A DNA stretch of 64,000 nucleotides from the NCBI GenBank assembly GCA_937959115.1, contig CALGAW010000036.1:1-64000 (forward strand), written 5' to 3'. Made by a program: the position numbers and the translations under genes. Source of the stretch: an uncultured Saprospiraceae bacterium (GTDB lineage Bacteria > Bacteroidota > Bacteroidia > Chitinophagales > Saprospiraceae). Positions 34,280 to 43,117 of this stretch are shown here, piece by piece (within the stretch, counting starts at the first letter, position 1; the number at the start of each line of letters is the position of its first letter). The notes under the pieces are model-generated. The model searched no databases. It had not been told where the DNA came from and saw only the letters and a program-made list of their open reading frames with translations.

Positions 34280-37075
34280 ATGAAACAGATGCTAACAAAC
34301 AACAACGACAATGACTTCACCGCAAACATCAAGGATGTATATGCGATGGAGGAGCAATACCTGGAACAAAGAAGAAAGGTAAACAAGATCTCACCTGAAG
34401 AGGCGGAGGACACTTGGGGAATCTGCATTTCTAGTGGTGGCGTCCGATCTTCCATTTTGTCTCTCGGTTTTATTCAATCACTTATTAAACACAACTTCTT
34501 TCGACGATTTGATTATATAAGCACACTTGGAGGAGGTGGTTTCATTGCTGGCTGTTTAACTAGTTTGCTAACGGGTTCAAAATCGGCAAGCGGTAAGTTT
34601 GGGGTCAATCCGCAAAACAGTCCGTTCAACCAAGGAACCAAGCAGCCTATCGTAAACCCCAATATGCCGACTGCTGAGCAACAGTTGGAACATTTAAAGA
34701 AATCAAGAGGCTACCTTCCAGATTTTAGTCCCACAAAACTAAGTTTCAACAACTTTCTAGGCGTTTGGCTGGGTGGATGGCTGTATGTCACCTTTGTCAA
34801 TTTCATTATTTTGATGTTGCTCGCATCCGGAACCGTCACCTTTTTAGATTGGGTTTCAGATGATGGTTCATTTAATGCATTTATTATGGACTATTACCTA
34901 GGGATGCGAGAAACTGGATTGCTAGGAAGGTTTTCAATTGTTTTTGATCATATTTCGATGGCTTGCCTCCATGTGTTTAATGCGCTTGATTCAACAGGCA
35001 TGCTCATTCTTGGGCTCCTAGCAATTTTTGGATTGAGCTTTACGTTGACCTATATGGAATCTCAACGGATGGGTTTACGTCCAAATTCTCACAAATCACT
35101 AATCGATAAAAAGGCAAAGCGGTACATTTTGATTATGATTGCCTTTATGGTTTCATTGATTTTTGGAATTGGCTTGATAAGGGGAATGGAATCAATTCAG
35201 CTTATCCCCAATTTTAAATATTGGTTAGTCTTTCTATTCCCATTGGCCATCTCTTTCGGTGCTTGGATTGGTACACACATAATTTCAATCATTTACTACA
35301 GAATCAGCCTAGAACGACCCAATATAGAAGAAGTTCGCCGAATGATTAGCAACATCAAGGGATCTGCTTTACTAATTTTATTGAGTTCTGCTGTTTGTCC
35401 ATTCATTTTTATGATTTCACTTTACATTGGTGGATGGCTTGTCTTGTTCCTCGCATTCATAATGTTTGTTATTGGTGCCTATTTAATTTTCTATAAGTCG
35501 GAAAACTTATTGATTCCTCAAATTAAAAATCATGTTTGGTTTCGCTGGATATCGAATATAGCAGTAATGTTGATTATTTTCTTTTCCTTTTCAGGAATAA
35601 TCCGTGTTCTAATATATTTACAAGACAAGCAAAATTTGACCATTTATGTTGTCTTTCTAATTTCACTAATCATTTGTGTATTGCTATTCTTCTTCAGTCA
35701 TGGAAATCGAAGCAATCTACATACCTATCTAAAATCCAAGCTCGCAGAAGCCATTCTAGTAACAGAAAATCGTAATGAACTAGGCAATCTACAAAACCTT
35801 AGGAATGATACTGGACTAAAACTTCATGATTTAGGTGAAGACAATTTTTCTGGACCTTATCATCTTATAAATGCTTCTGTGAATGTTCACCAGTCTTCCG
35901 AAGAATACAGACAATCAAGAATGGCTTTACCGTTTCTGTTTTCTAAATATTATGTTGGCTCTGAGGCAACTCAATACGTGAGAACTAAGGCCTTTCAAAA
36001 TGGTGAAACGCGCTTGGCTGATGCGATAACAAACTCAACAGCAAGGATTCACTCAGGCATGGGGATTTACTCAATATGGGCGCAATCCTTTGTGATCACT
36101 GCTTTGAACTTGAGATTTGGATGCTGGATTCACAATCCCCTTTATTATCAAAAAGGCATTCGCAAAAGTAATTTAAACCACTCTTTCCGAAACCTAATCA
36201 AGGAGTTTATTGGTCGTTTTGATGAGCGATCACGGTTTATCAACGTTTCAGACGGGACACACTGTGGAGACAACTATGGTCTAGTTGCTTTGATACAACG
36301 AGAATGTTCTCACATTGTGTTATGTGATTTTACTTCAAAGCAGCACCAATCCTTGATCATAAATCCTTATCAGCAAACGCTCCATCTGATCAAGCAATAT
36401 AATGTGCAATCCGTAGAAATAGACACAGAGGCTTTTAAAGAGCCTAAGGGCACAAAACGGTGTAACTCTTGTGTACAGGTAGGGACGATTCATTACAAGT
36501 CAGGTAAGACAGCTATACTGTATTATGTAAAAGCACTGATTACTGAAGGCACACCAACTGAATTGCAGGATTACTCAGAAAGCGAAATTGATTTTCCTTT
36601 TGAGTCACTAACCAAACAGTCTTTTGAGCCTAGCAAATTCGAGATGTATCGCTCTCTTGGAAGACACCTTGGAGAAATCTTTTTGAAAAAATACAAATTA
36701 AGTACAAAGGAAAAAGACCGCACAGAGCTTTACAGTCTCATCGATCGAAGAATCCTTCAATTAGAAAAGGATCTCGGTATACAGAGTTCTGGTAGTCTGC
36801 TAATGACAATGACACCACAAGAGCGACTTGCCTACTTCGAACAGTTAATCGGAAAAGCTGAACAGTTGCTAAGCATAGCGGACATCAAACCTAATCAAGA
36901 AGTCAATGGCTTAATAGAGGCAAAAAATGTGCTACAGGAAAAACTCAATTACCTTCGCCTAGCCAAGGCAAAATTAGCAGAAGGATCTGAGAAATTCGAA
37001 ATCACTAAAGACATGGAAGCTGTAGAACAGGAACTAGAGGAAATTGAAACCGAGCTCAAAAGATTGAAGATGTAA
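34280..37075 (+). CDS. Large multi-spanning patatin-like protein lacking the catalytic serine
   Basis: A 931-aa protein. The oxyanion-hole motif CISSGGVRSS is at residues 49-58. The nucleophile elbow, normally (S/T)xSGGG, reads STLGGGGF, so Gly84 (codon 34529-34531) replaces Ser. The dyad Asp is kept in SDGTHCGDNYGL (D658). Between the two halves lie about seven to eight hydrophobic helices (residues ~160-475). The C-terminal ~100 residues are a charged coiled coil. The family hydrolyses acyl esters of lipids, but this copy is predicted to be inactive or to use different chemistry. Ordinary codon use and an intact frame argue against a decaying gene. Confidence 0.82.
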   Translation: MKQMLTNNNDNDFTANIKDVYAMEEQYLEQRRKVNKISPEEAEDTWGICISSGGVRSSILSLGFIQSLIKHNFFRRFDYISTLGGGGFIAGCLTSLLTGSKSASGKFGVNPQNSPFNQGTKQPIVNPNMPTAEQQLEHLKKSRGYLPDFSPTKLSFNNFLGVWLGGWLYVTFVNFIILMLLASGTVTFLDWVSDDGSFNAFIMDYYLGMRETGLLGRFSIVFDHISMACLHVFNALDSTGMLILGLLAIFGLSFTLTYMESQRMGLRPNSHKSLIDKKAKRYILIMIAFMVSLIFGIGLIRGMESIQLIPNFKYWLVFLFPLAISFGAWIGTHIISIIYYRISLERPNIEEVRRMISNIKGSALLILLSSAVCPFIFMISLYIGGWLVLFLAFIMFVIGAYLIFYKSENLLIPQIKNHVWFRWISNIAVMLIIFFSFSGIIRVLIYLQDKQNLTIYVVFLISLIICVLLFFFSHGNRSNLHTYLKSKLAEAILVTENRNELGNLQNLRNDTGLKLHDLGEDNFSGPYHLINASVNVHQSSEEYRQSRMALPFLFSKYYVGSEATQYVRTKAFQNGETRLADAITNSTARIHSGMGIYSIWAQSFVITALNLRFGCWIHNPLYYQKGIRKSNLNHSFRNLIKEFIGRFDERSRFINVSDGTHCGDNYGLVALIQRECSHIVLCDFTSKQHQSLIINPYQQTLHLIKQYNVQSVEIDTEAFKEPKGTKRCNSCVQVGTIHYKSGKTAILYYVKALITEGTPTELQDYSESEIDFPFESLTKQSFEPSKFEMYRSLGRHLGEIFLKKYKLSTKEKDRTELYSLIDRRILQLEKDLGIQSSGSLLMTMTPQERLAYFEQLIGKAEQLLSIADIKPNQEVNGLIEAKNVLQEKLNYLRLAKAKLAEGSEKFEITKDMEAVEQELEEIETELKRLKM

Positions 37076-37200
37076 CTGAGTAATTTGCTCATTGTCTCGA
37101 AAAAAGGATCTAGGTTTCAATGGATTTTAAGGAATTCTATGATTTTCTCACTTTTATAAAGATTCAAATTAGATACATATACGTCTTCCATACAACACAA

Positions 37201-37296
37201 AACTGCCATTTTGTCATTAATTTTCATTAAAAACTGTCGTTTTGTCATTAATTTTGTCAGTGATTGTTAGAAAAACGGCATGGCATCCCTCTTGTT
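37201..37296 (+). promoter_or_regulatory. Direct repeat and sigma-54-like promoter upstream of hsp20
   Basis: A 24-nt element with core CTGYCRTTTTGTCATTAA is present twice, at 37201-37224 and 37232-37255, 31 bp apart (about three turns). It is followed by TGGCAT-CCCTC-TTGTT (37281-37296), close to the -24/-12 consensus TGGCAC-N5-TTGCA. This looks like an activator-binding pair plus a sigma-54-type promoter, 48 bases before the start codon. Activator unknown. Confidence 0.55.
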
Positions 37297-37343
37297 AGAA
37301 TGTTAAGTGTATTCAATTTATTAAAAAATCAAAAATTATACAC

Positions 37344-37787
37344 ATGCATACTGCAAATAAAAAAAGAAGAAGACAACATCACGCGAATCCATTTTTCAAC
37401 CAGTTATTCACTGATGTATTTAACTTAAACGTCGATGATCTTATAGGTTCTGACTTTGCACAAACCAAGCCTGCTGTAAACATCTTTGAAACGAATGATG
37501 GCTACCACATGGAAATTGCTGCGCCTGGTTTATCAAAGGAAGATTTCACCATCAACCTAGAGAAAAATGTGATTACAATTTCAGCGGAAAAAGAGGTGAC
37601 AGAAACAGATCGAAAGGTAAAGAGAAGAGAGTTTAACTTTGGAAAGTTTAGCCGGAAATTCACGCTTCCGAACACTGTCAATATTCAGGCAATCAGTGCT
37701 AAGCACGAAAATGGTATTCTTATTCTTGCGTTACCAAAGAAAGAGGAAGCAAAAGATGCTTCACCACGTACAGTAGAAATTCTTTAA
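37344..37787 (+). CDS. Hsp20/alpha-crystallin family small heat-shock protein
   Basis: This 147-aa ATP-independent holdase has a basic N-terminal arm (ANKKRRRQHHANPFFNQLF), the alpha-crystallin domain from about residue 40 (PAVNIFETNDGYHMEIAAPGL, KEDFTINLEKNVITI) and the conserved A-x-x-x-N-G-I-L (AKHENGILIL), then a short tail. It is monocistronic, with its own terminator and an elaborate upstream region, which fits stress-controlled expression. Confidence 0.95.
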   Translation: MHTANKKRRRQHHANPFFNQLFTDVFNLNVDDLIGSDFAQTKPAVNIFETNDGYHMEIAAPGLSKEDFTINLEKNVITISAEKEVTETDRKVKRREFNFGKFSRKFTLPNTVNIQAISAKHENGILILALPKKEEAKDASPRTVEIL

Positions 37788-37875
37788 GGAGAATAATTTT
37801 AGTAAAAGAGAGATTCGATTTTAGGATCGAGTACTAGAGTAAGTTTAGTTTAATTTCATAGGTTAGATTTGGGTT

Positions 37876-37913
37876 AACAGGGAGTTGATTAAGTTCAATT
37901 CCCTGTTTTTTTT
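37876..37913 (+). terminator. Intrinsic terminator of hsp20
   Basis: An 8-bp stem AACAGGGA / TCCCTGTT, extended by TTGA/TCAA, is followed by eight T. It ends one base before the stop of the convergent RNase gene. The A-rich opposite strand does not provide a comparable U-tract for the minus direction. Confidence 0.92.
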
Positions 37914-37914
37914 A

Positions 37915-39468
37915 TTACAACCTTATTTCGTCGTTATTTTCGTCAAAGAAATGATACTCTAAGAAACTATAATTACTATTTGACTTTAATTTTATCCACT
38001 TCTTATACTTCATAAACCACTCCACCTGAATTGATTTCAAACCTTTCTTAAGATAAGCGAGCACATAAGGATGTACCGTCAGCTCGAGTTTTCTAGAAGG
38101 AGATTGGTTATAAATCAAATTCATTTCCCGTTCAATCTTTTCAGTCAACAGGATAGAAGGAGTTGAGATTTTCCCATCGCCGTTACAGGAGGGACACGTT
38201 TCCGTTGTATCCATAGTAATTGCTGGACGCACCCGTTGTCTGGTGATTGCCATCAAACCAAACTTACTTAATGGTAAAATGGTATGCTGTGCACGGTCAT
38301 TCTTCATACAGTCTTTCATGTATTGGTGAATGGATCGCTTATTTTCTTGCTTCTTGACATCAATAAAGTCAATCATGATGATACCACCGATATCTCTCAA
38401 TCGCAGTTGGCGTGCAATCTCTTTGGCAGATTCCATGTTAACAGCAAATGCGTTATTTTCTTGATTCGAATGACTGCCAACCCGTTGTCCACTATTTACA
38501 TCAATAACATGCATCGCTTCTGTCTGCTCAATTACGAGATAGGCACCACTACTCATGGTAGCAGTTTTACCGAAAGAAGACTTAATCTGTTTAGAGATGC
38601 CGAACGATTCAAAAATGGGTTTACTTGAACTATAGAACTGTACATTTTTAACCATGTCAGGCTCTAGTGTTGACAAGTAATTTTTTATGCTAAATTGCAT
38701 ATCCTTATCATTCACAACGATTTTGCTAAAATTATCTGTCATCAGATCTCTCAAGATGCTAGATGTTTTATCCAATTCGCTCAGCAGTTTTTTAGGTGGC
38801 TTGGCTTTATTAAGTTGCTTGTAGATTAGCTCCCACTTTTCTTGCAACATTGCCATTTCTTCATGCAATTCTGCGGTTCCTTTACCTTCAGCGGCAGTAC
38901 GCACAATCACGCCAAAGTTCTTAGGGCGGATGCTCTCTACCAATCGGAGTAATCGGCTTCTCTCTTCAGGATTTGAAACCTTCTTAGAAACGGCAACTAC
39001 ATTAGAGAATGGAGTCAGAACAGTATAACGTCCTGGGATGGTCATTTCACAGCTAAGTCGTGGGCCTTTAGTAGAAATCGGTTCTTTGAGAATCTGAACA
39101 AGGATAGGCTGATGTTTATCAAGCACCTGGTCAATTTTCCCAGTTTTAATGATTTCTGGCTCAAACTTAAAGTTATCTAACTTGTGCGTTTGCATGCTAC
39201 CAGAAGTGGCACCATTGGTATACTTGACGAGTGATCTCAATTTAGGACCAAGGTCAGTATAATGCAAAAAAGCATCTTTATCATAGCCTATATCAACAAA
39301 AGCAGCATTTAATCCAGGGATTAATTTTTTAATTTTACCCAAAAATATATCCCCTACAGTAAATTTGCTGTTGGTCTTTTGTGTATGTAACTCTGTTAGT
39401 CTCTTTTCTTCTACTAAAGCTATCTCAACTTCAGTAGGTGTAGAATTGATAATTAGTTCTTTCTCCAA
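37915..39468 (-). CDS. rng: Ribonuclease G/E family endoribonuclease
   Basis: This RNase E/G-type enzyme processes rRNA and degrades mRNA. It has an N-terminal S1-like region (GDIFLGKIKKLIPGLNAAFVDIGYDKDAFLH), the catalytic DNase-I-like region with Asp residues (MHVIDVNSGQRVG, IIMIDFIDVKK) and the zinc-link CPSCNGDGK. No ATG start fits: TTG 39510 gives 531 aa, but TTG 39468 gives an N-terminus (EKELIINSTP) like that of Bacteroidota homologues and a normal length of about 517 aa, so I prefer it. It is the last gene of a minus-strand group with HU, TPR and the mini-protein. Confidence 0.93.
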   Translation of the reverse strand: MEKELIINSTPTEVEIALVEEKRLTELHTQKTNSKFTVGDIFLGKIKKLIPGLNAAFVDIGYDKDAFLHYTDLGPKLRSLVKYTNGATSGSMQTHKLDNFKFEPEIIKTGKIDQVLDKHQPILVQILKEPISTKGPRLSCEMTIPGRYTVLTPFSNVVAVSKKVSNPEERSRLLRLVESIRPKNFGVIVRTAAEGKGTAELHEEMAMLQEKWELIYKQLNKAKPPKKLLSELDKTSSILRDLMTDNFSKIVVNDKDMQFSIKNYLSTLEPDMVKNVQFYSSSKPIFESFGISKQIKSSFGKTATMSSGAYLVIEQTEAMHVIDVNSGQRVGSHSNQENNAFAVNMESAKEIARQLRLRDIGGIIMIDFIDVKKQENKRSIHQYMKDCMKNDRAQHTILPLSKFGLMAITRQRVRPAITMDTTETCPSCNGDGKISTPSILLTEKIEREMNLIYNQSPSRKLELTVHPYVLAYLKKGLKSIQVEWFMKYKKWIKLKSNSNYSFLEYHFFDENNDEIRL

Positions 39469-39661
39469 AATTAATCGTTTGATGATTGTTTTCGTTTTTA
39501 TAAACGGCAATATAATTTAACCCCCAAGTACTATTTTCTTTTGAAATGGTACTGAAAACCGAATTGAATTGAACAATCTGATTAATAGAACGGGATGAAG
39601 GAGATAACTGATTTGATTTAAGTTTAAGATTATAACTGGATCCGAAACCGTTCTATAGAAT

Positions 39662-39690
39662 AACACTGTCATTTTTTTAACGACAGTGTT
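39662..39690 (-). terminator. Hairpin between the mini-protein gene and rng
   Basis: A perfect 9-bp inverted repeat AACACTGTC / GACAGTGTT with an 11-base A/T loop lies just after the mini-protein stop on the minus strand. The downstream side is AT-rich but lacks a long U-run, so it may attenuate read-through into rng or protect the 3' end. Confidence 0.55.
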
Positions 39691-39702
39691 ATTATTTATT
39701 TA

Positions 39703-39795
39703 TTATTTCTTCTTCTTATGTCTATTCTTCCGTAAACGTTTCTTGCGCTTATGAGTTGCAATCTTGTGACGTTTACGTTTTTTACCACACGGCAT
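39703..39795 (-). CDS. 30-aa AURKAIP1/COX24-domain mini-protein (ribosome-associated type)
   Basis: ATG at 39795 to TAA at 39703 encodes 30 residues beginning MPCGKKRKRHKIATHKRKKR, with most of the rest Lys, Arg or His. This matches the very short AURKAIP1/COX24-domain proteins conserved in Bacteroidota; the eukaryotic domain belongs to a mitochondrial small-subunit ribosomal protein (mS38). A role in the ribosome is therefore likely by homology. It is too short for routine gene calling, yet intact, and it sits in the conserved rng-HU neighbourhood. Confidence 0.85.
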   Translation of the reverse strand: MPCGKKRKRHKIATHKRKKRLRKNRHKKKK

Positions 39796-39856
39796 ATAAA
39801 ATCGTTTTAATATGTTTAAAATATATAATTTCTTAGCTAATGTTATCCAAAGATTT

Positions 39857-40690
39857 CTAGATTGTGTTTAAAATCTCAGTAACTTTCTTTTGCATTGTCA
39901 AATCATCTGTTAGTGAAATGCACTTTTTCAGGTATTCAGTGGCTTTAGACTTATCTCCCTTTTGGAGGAAGGTTTGCCCCATCCAGAAATGTGCATCCAC
40001 ATTCTCAGGATTGTTTTTTAAAACCGTTTCAAACCGTTTAAGTGCTTTCTCCAATTGATTTGTTCTCAAGGAGAGTTTACCGAGCGTAATAGACGCAAGG
40101 ACATTCTCTGGATGTTTTTCAGCAATTTCTCTAATCATCATAATCCCTTTCATAGGATTAGGTGAGCCATTTACGTAACAAAGCCCCAAATTGACCCGAT
40201 GTGTTTTATTTTCCGGTTCTAATGATATGGCATTTTCAAAATTGCCAATGGCTTTGTCCATACAATGAGCTCTGATTAAGGAGTCTGTGGCTTGTTGGAA
40301 ACACGTGTAATAAGTGGTTCCTGCAATAGACCAAGCAGTTCCTGAATCCTCAATTTTTGCAACCTCTCCAGCATAAAAGCCACCGATTGCAAATTGGTTG
40401 AGTTTGTTCCATTCACTTGAAATAGATTTCAGCGTTGCTACTTTTTCTTTTTCACCACTGTTTTCTAATTTTTTTTCAAGTTGTCGAATTGGCTCTAGTT
40501 TTTCATTTTCAAACTTCCCTTTGGAAGCTTTTAATAGTTGGTCAATTGTTATAGAGACTGGGTCTTCAGCTTGCAAAGCCCTTGTCTTGTCAATTTGTTT
40601 TCTTTCCTTAGGCTTGGTCGGTACCGCTACATAAAGAACCAAAAACAGGATTGCTGCTAGTACAACAACAACTATTTGGAATTTGGACAT
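39857..40690 (-). CDS. Membrane-anchored TPR protein
   Basis: The 277-aa protein has an N-terminal transmembrane anchor (FQIVVVVLAAILFLVLYVAV) and at least three tetratricopeptide repeats in residues ~130-275 (IGNFENAISLEPENKTHRVNLGLCYVNG, ALKRFETVLKNNPENVDAHFWMGQTFL). The TPR part should face the periplasm and act as a protein-interaction scaffold. It lies between the HU gene and the mini-protein/rng genes on the same strand, a neighbourhood common in Bacteroidota. Partner unknown. Confidence 0.85.
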   Translation of the reverse strand: MSKFQIVVVVLAAILFLVLYVAVPTKPKERKQIDKTRALQAEDPVSITIDQLLKASKGKFENEKLEPIRQLEKKLENSGEKEKVATLKSISSEWNKLNQFAIGGFYAGEVAKIEDSGTAWSIAGTTYYTCFQQATDSLIRAHCMDKAIGNFENAISLEPENKTHRVNLGLCYVNGSPNPMKGIMMIREIAEKHPENVLASITLGKLSLRTNQLEKALKRFETVLKNNPENVDAHFWMGQTFLQKGDKSKATEYLKKCISLTDDLTMQKKVTEILNTI

Positions 40691-40754
40691 ACAAAGATAG
40701 TTACATTATATGGAAGTTGCAATGTATTTTGTGATTATTGTTAAAGGTGGTAAA

Positions 40755-41060
40755 CTAAGCTTCCTTAATATCTTTAGGTTTAACCTTACTTTTTACTGCA
40801 TCGAGGAAAATTGCAGCAGGTTTAAATACAGGAATACAATGCTCAGGAATAACAAGTCTTTTGTTCAACTTAATGTTACGCCCGACTTTCTCAGCTCTCA
40901 CTTTTACAGCGAAACTTCCAAATCCTCTGACATAAACATTTTCTCCTTCTGATAAACTCCCTTTTACTTCGTTAAAAAAGGCTTCAAGTGTTACTAATAC
41001 GTCTACTTTTGCAATTCCGGTCTTTTCGGAAATCTTGTTAACTAAATCCGCTTTTCTCAT
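40755..41060 (-). CDS. HU/IHF family DNA-binding protein
   Basis: The 101-aa DNABII protein begins MRKADLVNKISEKTGI and has the GSFAVKVRAEKVGRN arm region and the VIPEHCIPVFKPA segment where HU/IHF have their Pro-tipped beta arm. It bends and compacts DNA. This Bacteroidota-type copy is typically next to rng and mutY, as here. Divergent from mutY across about 330 bases. Confidence 0.95.
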   Translation of the reverse strand: MRKADLVNKISEKTGIAKVDVLVTLEAFFNEVKGSLSEGENVYVRGFGSFAVKVRAEKVGRNIKLNKRLVIPEHCIPVFKPAAIFLDAVKSKVKPKDIKEA

Positions 41061-41393
41061 GTTACTAGTGTTTTGGTTATACTTTTGTGAATGATAAACT
41101 TATGGGTTATTGTATTCGTAAAGTTCGCAATTAATTTTAATTAAACTAATAAATTCACGTATTATTTAAAGTGTGATCAAAAAAATCAAGGAAACAAACA
41201 ACTGATATTCAGCATATAATAGTCTTCATCATTTATGGATATTTAACACTTATAAATTGCTTAAAAAAATATTATTTCGAATTTCAATAATCAACTTTGT
41301 CCAAATATCGAATAAGGTTCTAAATCTTTAAATAAATTTGGCAATCCTTTTCGTATTATATTAATTTTATTGCTGTACATTGATCCCATTATT
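41061..41393. other. Divergent HU-mutY intergenic region
   Basis: This 333-base, very AT-rich gap separates divergently transcribed HU and mutY and must contain both promoters. I saw no ORF, hairpin or RNA gene in it that I can support. Confidence 0.45.
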
Positions 41394-42473
41394 ATGAAAG
41401 ATTCTTTTTTATTTTCTTCCCTTATAATAAATTGGTCAACCAAAAACGACCGACTTTTACCCTGGAAACAGACAAATGATCCATATAAAATATGGCTTTC
41501 AGAAATTATTCTTCAGCAAACTAGAATTGACCAAGGAACTCCATATTATCTTAAGTTCATCACCGAGTTTCCTACAGTGAATGATCTTGCTAAAGCAGAT
41601 GAAGATGAAGTACTTAAGCTATGGCAAGGACTCGGCTACTATTCAAGAGCAAGAAACCTACACTTTACCGCAAAGTATATCGCAAATGAACTAAATGGAG
41701 TATTCCCTACCAATCATAAAGACATCCTTAAGCTCAAAGGCATTGGCGATTATACAGCTGCAGCTATTGCCTCCTTTGCATATGGTCTCCCTCACGCCGT
41801 TGTAGATGGAAATGTTTACCGGGTTCTATCAAGAGTGTTTGGAATAGAAACGCCAATCGATTCAACGCAAGGGAAAAAAGAATTCAGCCAATTAGCCTCA
41901 GAATTACTGGATTATAAAAGACCCGCGGCAAACAATCAAGCCATCATGGATTTTGGAGCACTACAATGCACACCCAAATCACCAGATTGCGAAAACTGCC
42001 CACTAAAAGATTTTTGCATTGCCTTCAACACAAAAAAAATAGATCAACTTCCAGTAAAGCAGAAAAAACTGATCAAGAAAAACCGCTACTTCCATTATTT
42101 AGTTATCAATATTGACGAATCAGTCTTTTTAAACAAAAGAAACACTAAAGATATTTGGCAAGGACTATATGATTTCCCGCTAATAGAACACTCATCCCTT
42201 CTCTCTACTGAAGAACTCAAAGATCATCCAGAATGGAAAGCCTATTTTGAAGGTACAAATATTGAAATCACCTCTATTTCAAAGCCATTTAAACAAACGC
42301 TTTCCCACCAATATATCCATGCCGTGTTTTACGAAATAATGATTAAAAAAACCTCGAACAACTCAATTCTAACACACAACAAAGTAAGAAGAGCAGCGAT
42401 AGATCAATTTGCATTTCCAAAAATAATTACTTGGTTTTTATCCGATAAAACATTATATTTAGGCTTTAAATAA
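41394..42473 (+). CDS. mutY: A/G-specific adenine glycosylase MutY
   Basis: The enzyme removes adenine mispaired with 8-oxoguanine. ATG 41394 is preferred over the upstream TTG because homologues begin near it; this gives 359 aa. The catalytic Glu lies in WLSEIILQQTR, the helix-hairpin-helix with catalytic Asp in LKGIGDYTAAAIASFAYG and AVVDGNVYRV, and the 4Fe-4S ligands fit C-x6-C-x2-C-x5-C (CTPKSPDCENCPLKDFC). The C-terminal ~130 residues are the Nudix-like 8-oxoG-recognition domain. ssb and gldE follow in the usual Bacteroidota order. Confidence 0.96.
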   Translation: MKDSFLFSSLIINWSTKNDRLLPWKQTNDPYKIWLSEIILQQTRIDQGTPYYLKFITEFPTVNDLAKADEDEVLKLWQGLGYYSRARNLHFTAKYIANELNGVFPTNHKDILKLKGIGDYTAAAIASFAYGLPHAVVDGNVYRVLSRVFGIETPIDSTQGKKEFSQLASELLDYKRPAANNQAIMDFGALQCTPKSPDCENCPLKDFCIAFNTKKIDQLPVKQKKLIKKNRYFHYLVINIDESVFLNKRNTKDIWQGLYDFPLIEHSSLLSTEELKDHPEWKAYFEGTNIEITSISKPFKQTLSHQYIHAVFYEIMIKKTSNNSILTHNKVRRAAIDQFAFPKIITWFLSDKTLYLGFK

Positions 42474-42553
42474 TTAATTTGCTTATTAAAATAGCGATAT
42501 ACCTAACTGATTTAAAGCTATTTAAATAGAAACATAACCAAAAAGACTACAAA

Positions 42554-43069
42554 ATGAGTAACATAAATAAAGTAATTTTAATTGGAAGGTTAGGCAAAGA
42601 TCCAGAAGTTAGATATTTAGAAAATGGATCTGCAGTAGCAAAGATGGGCCTTGCAACAACCGAATCCTACAAAGACAAACAAGGAGAATGGCAAGACCTC
42701 ACAGAATGGCACGATGTAATCATGTGGCGTTTTCTAGCAGAACGAGCAGAAAAATCGCTTAAAAAAGGAGCATTAGTCTACATTGAAGGGAAGCTAAAAA
42801 GTCGGAAATGGCAGAAAGAAGGTGAAGAATCTGCAAGAAAGATAACGGAAGTTGTAGCCGACACTTTCAGACTATTGTCAAAGCGAGAAGGTGCTGGAGG
42901 TTATGAGAATACCTTTCCGTCTCAGGATGACGAGATTCTACATGCGAAATCAAATGTTTCAAGAGAAAATAGTAGTGAAAAACCTTCTCCAACAGTTGAT
43001 AAGCCTGCAAATCCAGTAGCAAATGACAATGTTTCTCCTCAAGAACCTGCAGATGACCTACCATTTTAG
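42554..43069 (+). CDS. ssb: Single-stranded DNA-binding protein
   Basis: The 171-aa protein has an N-terminal OB fold (KVILIGRLGKDPEVRYLENG, WHDVIMWRFLAERAEKSLKKG, VYIEGKLKSRKW) to about residue 112, a flexible polar linker and the acidic C-terminal tip DDLPF that recruits repair and replication partners. It is the middle gene of mutY-ssb-gldE. Confidence 0.96.
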   Translation: MSNINKVILIGRLGKDPEVRYLENGSAVAKMGLATTESYKDKQGEWQDLTEWHDVIMWRFLAERAEKSLKKGALVYIEGKLKSRKWQKEGEESARKITEVVADTFRLLSKREGAGGYENTFPSQDDEILHAKSNVSRENSSEKPSPTVDKPANPVANDNVSPQEPADDLPF

Positions 43070-43117
43070 TATATTTGATTAATGTTCGTTTCTTTTTTCA
43101 AATAAAAGTAAAAAAAC

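Noticed and set aside
37915-39510. TTG 39510 as start of RNase G
   Set aside because: It adds 14 residues not expected at the family N-terminus; TTG 39468 gives the EKELIINS start and normal length. Neither is proven.
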